DNA from: Pseudomonadota bacterium
Lineage (GTDB): Bacteria > Pseudomonadota > Alphaproteobacteria > Rhizobiales > Xanthobacteraceae
Assembly (NCBI GenBank): GCA_023386885.1
Contig: JAEWIX010000093.1
Location: forward strand, 1-17,837
Direction: 5' to 3'
DNA: 17,837 bases
The notes below the pieces were generated by a model. The model saw only the letters and a program-made list of their open reading frames with translations, made no database searches and was not told the origin of the DNA. Positions 7,809 through 14,956 of this stretch are shown in pieces (positions within the stretch are counted from its first letter, which is position 1; the number at the start of each line of letters is the position of its first letter). Made by a program: the position numbers and the translations under genes.

Positions 7809-8282
7809 CTATTGAAACCGTTCCGAATAGGACAGCGTGAACGTGCAGCCGTCGCCTACGCCGCTCGTGCATAGCACCGATCTCAGCACCATCGGCGTCA
7901 GCGTCACGCTCGTCGAGTACGAATAGGATTTGGGCGACACAGTATTGCTTCCGGAGCACGCAGCATTGCTGTCACCGCAAATCAGATTGATGCTGGAGAT
8001 GGGATAATTCGGATCGGCCTTGGCAATCGCGCTCGACATCCAGCTTGACGGATTCGCAACATCGTCCGGCGGCGAATACAGGATGGACTGCCCGAATGCG
8101 CGCAACGCCTGCCGCGCCGAGATGAACTGAAAGCCCGCGATCGCCATATCAGCCAGCGGCAGTAGCAGGGTCATGATCAGAAAGAGGAAAACAATAAGCA
8201 TCTCGAACGCGACGGCGCCGCGTTGATCCGCGAGCAACGATGTCCGCTTTGCAAATCTGCCTCGACGGGAAAGACCCAGCAT
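7809..8282 (-). CDS. tadE: TadE-like minor pilin
   Basis: The 157-residue product has a class III prepilin signal: after the basic leader MLGLSRRGRFAKRTSLLADQ comes RGAVAFEMLIVFLFLIM, with expected cleavage after Gly22 and Glu27 at +5. The hydrophobic helix at 27-50 inserts in the inner membrane before processing. The C-terminal part is Ser/Thr-rich with four cysteines (ICGD, AACSG, VLCTS, DGCTF) that could pair. Proteins of this family are processed by the prepilin peptidase and are needed for pilus assembly. The gene starts 4 bases after the tadC stop, so its weak ribosome binding site is probably compensated by coupling to tadC. Confidence 0.85.
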   Translation of the reverse strand: MLGLSRRGRFAKRTSLLADQRGAVAFEMLIVFLFLIMTLLLPLADMAIAGFQFISARQALRAFGQSILYSPPDDVANPSSWMSSAIAKADPNYPISSINLICGDSNAACSGSNTVSPKSYSYSTSVTLTPMVLRSVLCTSGVGDGCTFTLSYSERFQ

Positions 8283-8286
8283 AACT

Positions 8287-9198
8287 TTATCCGTTGCTAA
8301 ATGCCTTCAACGAGCGAAGAAGATTGAGGAACGGGCTGCCACCGAGAATGACGAACATCGCCGGAAGCAAGAACAGAACCATCGGAATGGTCAGCTTGGC
8401 GCCCAGCTTGTGCGCTCTTTCTTCGAGTTTGGTGATGCGTTCGCGTCGCAAGTCTACTGCGATGCCCCGCAGCACCTGGCCCAAAGGCGTGCCATATTGC
8501 AAGCTCTGGGCGACCATTGAGCCGAAACGGCGAAGTCCTTCCGACAGCGCCCCGAATTTCTCAAAGGCTTCGGCGCGACTCGGCAGCACTCGCAAGTCGT
8601 CGAGAAGTCCATTCAGAACCCGCGCCATGGCAGGATTGGTACGGCTCATTTCCTCGGCCACGCGCTCCAGCCCGCTTTCCAGACCCATCCCGGCCTCGCT
8701 GCACACCACCAACAGATCGATGGCGTCCGGTGTCCCGACCCGCACCGCTGCATCGAAGCGACGCCGCAGCACCAGCAACAGCAGCCGCGGCCCCATGATG
8801 CCGATCACTACGCCGATCAGTGTGAGGATTAGCGCGTCGTTCAACGACGCCCCTGCAAGCAGCCCCGTGATAAACGCGGTCAGCGGAACGACATACATGC
8901 AGACGGTTTTGATGCCGATCCAGATCGGCAGGGCCCGACGATAATTGAATCCGGATCCCTGAAGCACGGCGCGCAGTTGTTCGAGATTCTCCTCCGCGTA
9001 GAACCGCCGGTAGCGCATCCCGAGTGATGAAAACCAGCCAGCGAGGCCCTGAAACGGCGCGGTCTGGCCCGGTATGCCCATCACCGCCTTCGTTACCCGC
9101 GCATCCAGCGCACGGACATGCATCTCTCGGATGATCAAGACGAAGGTCACGGCCGCCATGATCACGGCCAGTGCGGCGACACCAAAGCCGGCGCTCAT
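8287..9198 (-). CDS. tadC: Tad pilus platform protein TadC
   Basis: The 303-residue protein is an inner-membrane protein of the type II secretion F family. One helix lies near residues 5-24, two at about 92-144 and one at 268-288. The cytoplasmic T2SSF domain (155-283) has the typical start DAIDLLVVCSEAGMGLESGLERVA and the block FGSMVAQSLQYGTPLGQVLR at 225-244. TadC pairs with TadB to form the platform on which the CpaF ATPase drives pilin into the filament. It overlaps tadB by 4 bases (ATGA type) and is followed after 4 bases by the TadE-like gene. Length and motifs are normal. Confidence 0.93.
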   Translation of the reverse strand: MSAGFGVAALAVIMAAVTFVLIIREMHVRALDARVTKAVMGIPGQTAPFQGLAGWFSSLGMRYRRFYAEENLEQLRAVLQGSGFNYRRALPIWIGIKTVCMYVVPLTAFITGLLAGASLNDALILTLIGVVIGIMGPRLLLLVLRRRFDAAVRVGTPDAIDLLVVCSEAGMGLESGLERVAEEMSRTNPAMARVLNGLLDDLRVLPSRAEAFEKFGALSEGLRRFGSMVAQSLQYGTPLGQVLRGIAVDLRRERITKLEERAHKLGAKLTIPMVLFLLPAMFVILGGSPFLNLLRSLKAFSNG

Positions 9199-10124
9199 AA
9201 TGTCGTCTCCCTTCGGATCATCCAGCGGATCACGAAATGCCCGACGATGACCGAGCCCACAGCATAAGCCAGCAGTTTGTTTCCGGTCGGATCGGTAAAC
9301 AACATGTCGATAGTTTTCGGATTGATCATATAGAGCAGACCCCCGATGATGAGCGGGGATAGTGATAACGCGCGCGAGGAAAAGATCACCTCGCCGGCCA
9401 GAGCTTTGGCACGCGCCGCAAGCGCCACACGCTGAGTCACGGTCTCCGCCAACGTCTGCAAGGTTTCCGCCAGACTACCGCCCGACTTCAACTGAACCGC
9501 AAGCGTCACTGCGAAAATTCCATATTCCGTCACCCCCGTACGCTGGAAGATCGATTCAATCGCCTCCTCCGGGGGGCGTCCCATATTGATTTCACTGCAC
9601 GCAATGGCGAATTGTCCAGCGGTCGGCTGCGGCATTTCGCGGGCAATGGCGCGAAACGCCTCATTCACCGGCAGTCCGGCCCGGACGGTGCTGACGACAA
9701 GCTGGACTGCGTCCGGCAATTGCCGAAATAGTTGATCGGTAAAACGACGTTGCTGCCATCCAAACAAGCCGCGCACCACCAGCAGAGCGACAGCCGCTGC
9801 GACGATCTCGGCATACAACATTGGAAACTTCAAAATGCTGTTAGCATAGAAGATCGCACCGACAGCGACGACGGCAGCGAGCACGACATAAGGCGGCCCC
9901 CATGCGTAGGGCGTTTCGGCACTATAATTGAAAAGACGATGGAGAAATCGGTTGCGGGCGCTGGCCTGCGCCCTGCGAATAGAGATCAGTTTCATCGCCT
10001 CCGCTTCCGGCAGAGCGATCGCGAGTTGACGATCGACCCGCCGCTGGCGCGCGTCGAGCCAGAGGGTGATGGCCACGGCGCATACCAGCAGCACCAGAAC
10101 GATAATGGTTGATGCCTGCAACAT
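9195..10124 (-). CDS. tadB: Tad pilus platform protein TadB
   Basis: The 309-residue protein is the other inner-membrane T2SSF platform component. A single N-terminal helix (4-23) is followed by a cytoplasmic stretch, two helices at about 78-120, the T2SSF domain at 135-265 (QLPDAVQLVVSTVRAGLPVNEAFR; LAVQLKSGGSLAETLQTLAE) and a C-terminal helix near 284-302. SGGSLAETL is the usual TadB signature region. It overlaps the end of cpaF by one base (TGATG) and overlaps tadC by four, so the three proteins are translationally coupled, as expected for a motor and its platform. Confidence 0.93.
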   Translation of the reverse strand: MLQASTIIVLVLLVCAVAITLWLDARQRRVDRQLAIALPEAEAMKLISIRRAQASARNRFLHRLFNYSAETPYAWGPPYVVLAAVVAVGAIFYANSILKFPMLYAEIVAAAVALLVVRGLFGWQQRRFTDQLFRQLPDAVQLVVSTVRAGLPVNEAFRAIAREMPQPTAGQFAIACSEINMGRPPEEAIESIFQRTGVTEYGIFAVTLAVQLKSGGSLAETLQTLAETVTQRVALAARAKALAGEVIFSSRALSLSPLIIGGLLYMINPKTIDMLFTDPTGNKLLAYAVGSVIVGHFVIRWMIRRETTL

Positions 10125-11557
10125 CAGATTTGCCTCATCGCCTCGGTCCAGGCGCGATCGAACCCGAAATAAGCAAGACGGCTTTTGAATTTCGGGACCG
10201 CCTGAGCAGACTTGTAAGTTCCCACAATCCGTCCGTGAACGTCCTCTTCCTTGTATTCGAACGCCGCGATATCGTTGGTGGTAATCACCTCACCCTCAAG
10301 CCCGATCACCTCGCTGATCTGGACAACGCGACGGTGCCCATCTCGCATACGTTCGACTTGGACGATGACGTCCAGCGCGGCGATAATCTGGGAGCGGATC
10401 GCTCGCAGTGGCAGGTTGACCTGTCCCATCTGCACCATGTTCTCGACACGGGTCAGCGCGTCACGGGCGCTGTTGGCATGCACCGTCGAGATCGAACCAT
10501 CGTGTCCGGTATTCATCGCCTGAAGCATGTCGAACGCCTCGGCGCCGCGCACTTCGCCGACCACGATCCGATCTGGGCGCATACGCAAGGCATTCCACAC
10601 CAGATCGCGCTGGGTCACCAATCCGGTTCCTTCAAGACTCGGAGGCCGCGTTTCCAGGCTGATGACGTGGGGCTGTTGAAGTTGCAACTCAGCGGCATCC
10701 TCGATAGTCACGATGCGCTCGCTGTGATCGATGAACTGGCTCATCGCGTTGAGCAGCGTGGTCTTGCCGGAGCCGGTGCCACCTGAGACGAGAACATTCA
10801 GCCGGCAACGCGCGGCTATTTCCAGAAGTTTCGCCACCGCTTCGGTCATCGAACCGTTGGCGACCATACCGGCCATGTCGAGGCGACGGCTTGGAAACTT
10901 ACGAATCGATATGCAAGGACTGTGGATCGCCAGCGGCGGGAAGATGATGTTGACGCGGCTTCCATCCGGCAGGCGGCAGTCCACCATCGGGCTGGATTCA
11001 TCGATGCGCCGTCCCACCTGAGAGGCGATCTTCTGCGCCACCGACGCGATATGATCGTTGTCGCGGAATCGGACCGCAAACCGCTCCAGCCGACCGTTAC
11101 GCTCGACATAGACATTGTTGGGGCCGTTGACCATGATATCGCTGATCGTGTCATCTTGCAGCAGCGGGCGAAGCGGCCCGTAGCTGGTCATGTCGTCGGC
11201 GATCTCGTTCGCCAACTGGAATTGTTCACGCGCCGACAGTTCGAGACGATCCTGATTGGCAATTCCGTGGATGATATCTTCGATCTGCTGCCGCAGCGCT
11301 TCGCGCGAAATCGTTGTCGCCACTGCAGGATCGATCTGCTCGATCACCCGCTCGCGCAACGACGGCGGCATGGCGGGTCGCTCAGGTACAGCCGGTCGCG
11401 AAGCCGCCGCAGGCCGCTCGACGATCACGGGGCGCTCCGACGCCACAGAACGCTCAACAGGCAATAACCGCTCGACCAAAGAGTCGTCGCGGCTTGCCGT
11501 CAATGCCGGTAAACGAGGCGGCATACCGTCGCGTTCGCGGGTCCCGAATTTTCTCAT
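10124..11557 (-). CDS. cpaF: Pilus assembly ATPase CpaF/TadA
   Basis: This is the cytoplasmic secretion ATPase that powers Flp pilus assembly. In the 477 residues the nucleotide-binding motifs are intact: Walker A GGTGSGKTT at 259-267, Asp box IVTIEDAAEL at 282-291, Walker B DRIVVGEVRG at 329-338 and His box GHDGSISTVHAN at 351-362. The N-terminal domain (about 78-240) carries the usual SDIMVNGPNNVYVERNGRL and RRIDESSPMVDCRLPDGSR blocks. Residues 30-65 are an unusual Arg/Pro/Glu-rich linker with repeated VER/ERP units, probably disordered. It overlaps cpaE by four bases (ATGA) and tadB by one. The C-terminus is slightly long but ordinary. Confidence 0.96.
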   Translation of the reverse strand: MRKFGTRERDGMPPRLPALTASRDDSLVERLLPVERSVASERPVIVERPAAASRPAVPERPAMPPSLRERVIEQIDPAVATTISREALRQQIEDIIHGIANQDRLELSAREQFQLANEIADDMTSYGPLRPLLQDDTISDIMVNGPNNVYVERNGRLERFAVRFRDNDHIASVAQKIASQVGRRIDESSPMVDCRLPDGSRVNIIFPPLAIHSPCISIRKFPSRRLDMAGMVANGSMTEAVAKLLEIAARCRLNVLVSGGTGSGKTTLLNAMSQFIDHSERIVTIEDAAELQLQQPHVISLETRPPSLEGTGLVTQRDLVWNALRMRPDRIVVGEVRGAEAFDMLQAMNTGHDGSISTVHANSARDALTRVENMVQMGQVNLPLRAIRSQIIAALDVIVQVERMRDGHRRVVQISEVIGLEGEVITTNDIAAFEYKEEDVHGRIVGTYKSAQAVPKFKSRLAYFGFDRAWTEAMRQI

Positions 11558-12756
11558 CGCCTAAGCAACCTTCTGAACCATCCGCCTTTCGCCGCCCCGA
11601 CGCCGGCGATCTCGCGAACGATCGGGGCGAGATGACGCCGCAGCCCTGAAACATGCTTCAGAGCCGGGATTCCGAGATTGACCGCCTGGGTCATTCCCTT
11701 TCCGAGATCGGGGATCACCATGTCGGGCTCCGCGCCCAACGCCTTCACAATCGTCGCTCTGGGAAGCCCGCCAGCGCGATTGGCGCGATTGAGCAACGTA
11801 AAAACGCGATCCTTGCCGGCGATATTGGTGACGGCAGTACGGAGTGCATGGGCATTGCGAAGTCCGGTTACTTCCGCTTCGAGCAGCACCAGCACATGGC
11901 GCGACAGCATGATCACCGGATGAATCGACGGCGGAAACGGCACCGGCACGTCGACAACAACATAATTGAAGCGTTGACGCAGCAAACCGAGGACATGCCG
12001 CACACCCGCTTCGGTGATATCGAGTTGCGCGTCCAGCTCCTCATCGCCGGAAATCAGGCAGACCCGCTCGTTGACATCGATCGCCGCGCGCTCGAGGAAC
12101 AATGTATCGGCGCGCATCGGGTTCTCGAGGGCGATGCGCAGCCCCGGCCCTGGCCGGACGCCCAGCATGACAGCCGTTTCGCCGCCTTGCAGATGCAGGT
12201 CGAGCAACGCAACCTTGGCCTTGGTCGTTTCAGCCAATTGCAGCGCAAGGTTGATCGCGATGCTGGTGGCGCCCGCACCGCCTTGCGCGCCACAGATCGC
12301 AACAACGTGGCCGCCACGATCGGTCGGACCGGGCGCGACATCGCCGATCAGCTTCGGGCGCAACTGGTCCAGCACCATGTCACGCGTCAGCGGCTTCGGC
12401 AGATATTCGCACAGCCCCACTTCCATCAGTTCGCGATAGAAGGTGATTTCCCGGCTCTCACCGATCACCGCGACCCGGACATCGGGCGGGCAGACGCTCG
12501 ACAGTCGTTCCAGTTCAGTGAACGGATCGTCGAATCCGCTGATATCGACAACCAGGCCGAACATTTCGGTGTCGGTTTCAAGCATCCGCGCGGCATGACG
12601 GATCGTCCCGCGCCGGATCGACACGTTGACGCCATCGAGGCCCTTGCGCAGCGCCGCCTCGCTCAATTCGTCGTCGACGAAACAGACGACCCGATTGCGC
12701 GCGACAGCGAACGGGACATCGTCAGGGGGACTGGTCACTGCCATATTCATGTTCAC
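11554..12756 (-). CDS. cpaE: Pilus localisation protein CpaE/TadZ
   Basis: The 400-residue protein has an atypical receiver-like domain (about 22-135) followed by a ParA/MinD-like P-loop domain (149-390). In other species this family directs the Tad machine to a cell pole. The Walker A region reads CGAQGGAGATSI at 155-166: both the signature lysine and the lysine before Thr are missing (Gln and Ala instead). The switch region LLDLHLQGG (184-192) and VVVDVPVPFPP are kept. Loss of these lysines predicts weak or absent ATP hydrolysis, as reported for some TadZ proteins. AGAGGTGAAC precedes the ATG; MNMNM leaves the exact start open by a few codons. It follows cpaB after 11 bases. Confidence 0.92.
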   Translation of the reverse strand: MNMNMAVTSPPDDVPFAVARNRVVCFVDDELSEAALRKGLDGVNVSIRRGTIRHAARMLETDTEMFGLVVDISGFDDPFTELERLSSVCPPDVRVAVIGESREITFYRELMEVGLCEYLPKPLTRDMVLDQLRPKLIGDVAPGPTDRGGHVVAICGAQGGAGATSIAINLALQLAETTKAKVALLDLHLQGGETAVMLGVRPGPGLRIALENPMRADTLFLERAAIDVNERVCLISGDEELDAQLDITEAGVRHVLGLLRQRFNYVVVDVPVPFPPSIHPVIMLSRHVLVLLEAEVTGLRNAHALRTAVTNIAGKDRVFTLLNRANRAGGLPRATIVKALGAEPDMVIPDLGKGMTQAVNLGIPALKHVSGLRRHLAPIVREIAGVGAAKGGWFRRLLRR

Positions 12757-12767
12757 CTCTGCCTCCC

Positions 12768-13700
12768 CTACCGGCGCGCTGTCGCGGCCGAAGCATCCTG
12801 CGTCGGCTGGGAAGCCGACGCGCGGGAGCTTCCGGCATTGTCCCGCCTGACCGAATACTTGATGCCGTTGTTGCGGGAGTAGACCACCACCGTCGTATCG
12901 GTGTCCGCGCTGTCAAGCCGGTCGACCGCCGCCCGCACGGCGAGCGACAACTTGCCGAGTTGCGTCGCCACCGTCACTTTTCTGACCTGATCGGGCGCGA
13001 GTTGCAGCGTGACGGTCTTGGCCACCTTGCCGGCGGCGCTGTCCTTGTTGGCGGCGTTATCCTTGCCATCCTTACCGGTGTTGACGGCACGGCCACCCTG
13101 CATGATGTCCTGATCGATCGCGACCACACGCACGTTGTGGACAACAGTCTCGCTCAACGTGGCATGTTGCTGGTTCGGGCTCGTGGCGCCGGCAGATGCC
13201 TTCTGTGTCAGCACCACGTCCACATAGTCGCCCGGCCAGATCAGACCCGAAACTCCAGAGGTGGCGTCAACACTGATACTAAGAGCGCGGGTATCTGGCG
13301 CCAGCACGCTGGCGAGAAAGCCGCGCTCCTGCGGGCGCAGGATATCCTTTGCGGTGACGGGCGCACCGGCGTCCAGATAATTGCGAACCAGTGATCCGCG
13401 AAGCGCAGCCTTTGCATCGGGCTTGGCGTCGGGCCTGTCGATAATCGCCCCCTCCGGGACATCCGCCTGCGAGGCGACCGAGCGCACCGTGAAATCGTCG
13501 TCGCGAACCAGCGTCCCGCGCGACAACGGATGCGAGGCCACGAAATAACCGACAGTCGCCGGCACGGGCGCCTTCACTGCCGCCTGCGCCACCGCCTGTG
13601 CGGGCGGTTTCGGTGCGTTCATGCCGTAGGCGATCAGCCCGAGCGCGGCGGCAGCGAGAACGAACACCATGATAATCGAAAGCCGCAAGGCGGATGACAT
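12768..13700 (-). CDS. cpaB: Pilus assembly protein CpaB/RcpC
   Basis: From the ATG at 13700 the protein has 310 residues. That start is chosen over an upstream frame extension because AAGGATACTGAC provides a ribosome binding site and a signal anchor (residues 7-27) follows directly. Residues 49-119 are the SAF domain (VGYFVASHPLSRGTLVRDDD), and 140-275 contain the CpaB/RcpC C-terminal region with LIWPGDYVDVVLTQ at 153-166. A low-complexity insert rich in Lys/Asp/Asn lies at 205-228, and the tail is Ser/Ala-rich. CpaB is a periplasmic protein that stabilises or gates the secretin. The start lies one base beyond the cpaA stop (TGACATG), so the two are coupled. Confidence 0.92.
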   Translation of the reverse strand: MSSALRLSIIMVFVLAAAALGLIAYGMNAPKPPAQAVAQAAVKAPVPATVGYFVASHPLSRGTLVRDDDFTVRSVASQADVPEGAIIDRPDAKPDAKAALRGSLVRNYLDAGAPVTAKDILRPQERGFLASVLAPDTRALSISVDATSGVSGLIWPGDYVDVVLTQKASAGATSPNQQHATLSETVVHNVRVVAIDQDIMQGGRAVNTGKDGKDNAANKDSAAGKVAKTVTLQLAPDQVRKVTVATQLGKLSLAVRAAVDRLDSADTDTTVVVYSRNNGIKYSVRRDNAGSSRASASQPTQDASAATARR

Positions 13701-13701
13701 G

Positions 13702-14220
13702 TCAGTATCCTTGTAAAAATCCTTGGGTGAAAACGGTCCAGATGCCGCCGCAAGCAATCGCGACCCCGTAAGGTAACGGCGCATGTCGTAAATGGCGCCA
13801 GCGCTCGATCGCGTACACACGGCGCAGCACCGACGATCCCGCGGGCGCGAGCTTGGGCGACGGCAGAGCACGCATCATCAGGTGCACCATGGCGAGAACG
13901 CCGCCGGCCAGCGCGGTGACTGTCAACAGTTCGATCACACCTGCCAGAGGCAATCCGATCGACAAGGCGACCAGCAGCTTCACATCGCCACCGCCGATCA
14001 ACCGGCGCTGATAGATGACAAACAGCAGCAGGAACAGGATTGTCGCGACGATCAAAGATTGAACAAGCTGCATCGGATCGGCGATCTGACGCACGATCCC
14101 GAGCAGCGCCAGCGCCAGGCAAATTTCATTGCGGATCAGGCGTGCCGCGATATCGGTCGCCGCGACGCACAGCAACAACAATATTTCTAAAAACAATGTC
14201 GCGGAAACAATCCAACTCAT
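13702..14220 (-). CDS. cpaA: Prepilin peptidase CpaA (A24 family)
   Basis: The 172-residue inner-membrane aspartic peptidase has about five to six helices. The two catalytic aspartates are visible: Asp23 in ATDIAARLIRNEI and Asp79 in GGGDVKLL (the GxGD motif). It lacks the N-terminal methylase domain of PilD, as is usual for Tad systems. It cleaves the leader peptide of the Flp pilin and of the TadE/F-type minor pilins encoded in the same locus. It is the first gene after the terminator-like hairpin behind the pilin gene and is coupled to cpaB. GAGG lies 13 bases before the ATG, a weak binding site that fits low expression relative to pilin. Confidence 0.94.
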   Translation of the reverse strand: MSWIVSATLFLEILLLLCVAATDIAARLIRNEICLALALLGIVRQIADPMQLVQSLIVATILFLLLFVIYQRRLIGGGDVKLLVALSIGLPLAGVIELLTVTALAGGVLAMVHLMMRALPSPKLAPAGSSVLRRVYAIERWRHLRHAPLPYGVAIACGGIWTVFTQGFLQGY

Positions 14221-14281
14221 GAAAAGCGTGCCTCAAAAAGAGGACATCAGACATCAAACGAATGCAAAATAGGGAGAAAAG

Positions 14282-14308
14282 CGGGGCGTTGAAGAATCCA
14301 ACGCCCCG
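14282..14308 (-). terminator. Intrinsic terminator/attenuator between pilin and cpaA
   Basis: A perfect 10-bp stem, CGGGGCGTTG pairing with CAACGCCCCG around a 7-base loop, starts 16 bases after the pilin stop. On the minus strand it is followed by TTTTCTCCCTATTTT. This is a good rho-independent terminator for the pilin message. Since no clear promoter is seen between it and cpaA, it probably acts by partial read-through, giving much more pilin than assembly proteins. Confidence 0.75.
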
Positions 14309-14323
14309 GTATAATCGATTGCC

Positions 14324-14539
14324 TCAAGCCGGAACCTTGCCTTGAATAAAGGTGGACACTGCATTGAGCGCGTCCGAAAGGGCCGTACCGAGCGCACTAG
14401 TACCGGTAGTGCCATAAACCGCAGCCACGACAGCAACAACGCACGCGGCGACGATGATATATTCGAACGACACCACGCCGGCCTGATCCTTGCGGAAGTC
14501 CTTCAGAGCTTCGGTAGCCTTGATGTAATACTTCAACAT
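14324..14539 (-). CDS. flp: Flp-family major pilin
   Basis: The start at 14539 gives 71 residues, typical for Flp pilins, with AAGGGATTATCAGTC as its ribosome binding site; an upstream frame extension to 14602 lacks support. The leader MLKYYIKATEALKDFRKDQA ends at Gly21. CpaA should cleave before VVSFEYIIVAACVVAVVAAV, placing Glu26 at +5 and Tyr27 at +6, the diagnostic Flp motif. The hydrophobic helix is followed by a short Ala/Ser/Thr-rich tail ending GKVPA. It is the structural subunit of the Tad pilus. It is the first gene of the locus, with a long AT-rich leader and a CtrA-like box upstream and a strong hairpin downstream. Confidence 0.95.
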   Translation of the reverse strand: MLKYYIKATEALKDFRKDQAGVVSFEYIIVAACVVAVVAAVYGTTGTSALGTALSDALNAVSTFIQGKVPA

Positions 14540-14956
14540 GACTGATAATCCCTTGTTACTCGATAAACTGTTGCAAACATCGCAGAAGCGTTGACCGCGC
14601 AATTTTTTGCCGCCAACGAGGAGGTATTTTACTTTTTTTTATTAAAAAGAATATGGCTTTCGGAACCCAAATTGATTAACCCGGAATTAACCTTACTTCG
14701 GCGCCCGCAAGCTACTATAGTACCGCTCTAATTTGCCAACTAGCGCGCGCTCCGGGGGCAACCACGTCTTTTTCGACAGCTTCCGGCGCGTCCGCCCTCT
14801 CCTTTTTTGAGGCCAGCCGCCTATCGACAAGCACCGAATCCGCAGCATGATGTTCAAGTGATAGATGTCGCACGATCGACGAAGCGGCGCACAGTTGTAC
14901 GATGCGCGACGCGCGATGATGGGATCGAACATATCGTGCCATGACCGGGGGAAAGC
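14540..14956. other. Divergent regulatory region, pilin and regulator-like gene
   Basis: These 417 bases separate the pilin (-) from the gene at 14957 (+) and must carry both promoters. A low-GC stretch (about 14600-14695) includes A/T-runs at 14626-14650 and the CtrA-like box. On the minus strand TATTCT (14653-14648) lies 22 bases after that box and could be the -10, implying a leader of roughly 110 bases. Perfect palindromes TACTATAGTA (14713-14722) and AGCGCGCGCT (14742-14751) also occur. Short frames here look non-coding. Confidence 0.55.
14676..14690. promoter_or_regulatory. CtrA-like box upstream of the pilin
   Basis: The sequence TTAACCCGGAATTAA is a perfect TTAA-N7-TTAA, followed by CC. 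It lies about 137 bases upstream of the pilin start codon and 266 bases upstream of the divergent gene. In Caulobacter, CtrA directly activates pilA; the same arrangement is inferred here from the motif. Confidence 0.6.

Noticed and set aside
11653..12882. A 409-codon plus-strand open frame
   Set aside because: It is antisense to cpaE and the end of cpaB, both firmly identified, and its Arg/His/Gln-rich composition is that of a shadow frame.
14713..14751. Palindromes TACTATAGTA and AGCGCGCGCT as operators
   Set aside because: They are short and differ from each other. The second is a GC alternation expected often in GC-rich DNA. They are only noted within the intergenic entry.
14693..14932. 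A 79-codon minus-strand frame in the divergent region
   Set aside because: It lies in the shared promoter region, is very basic, lacks a good start signal and ends next to the CtrA-like box.
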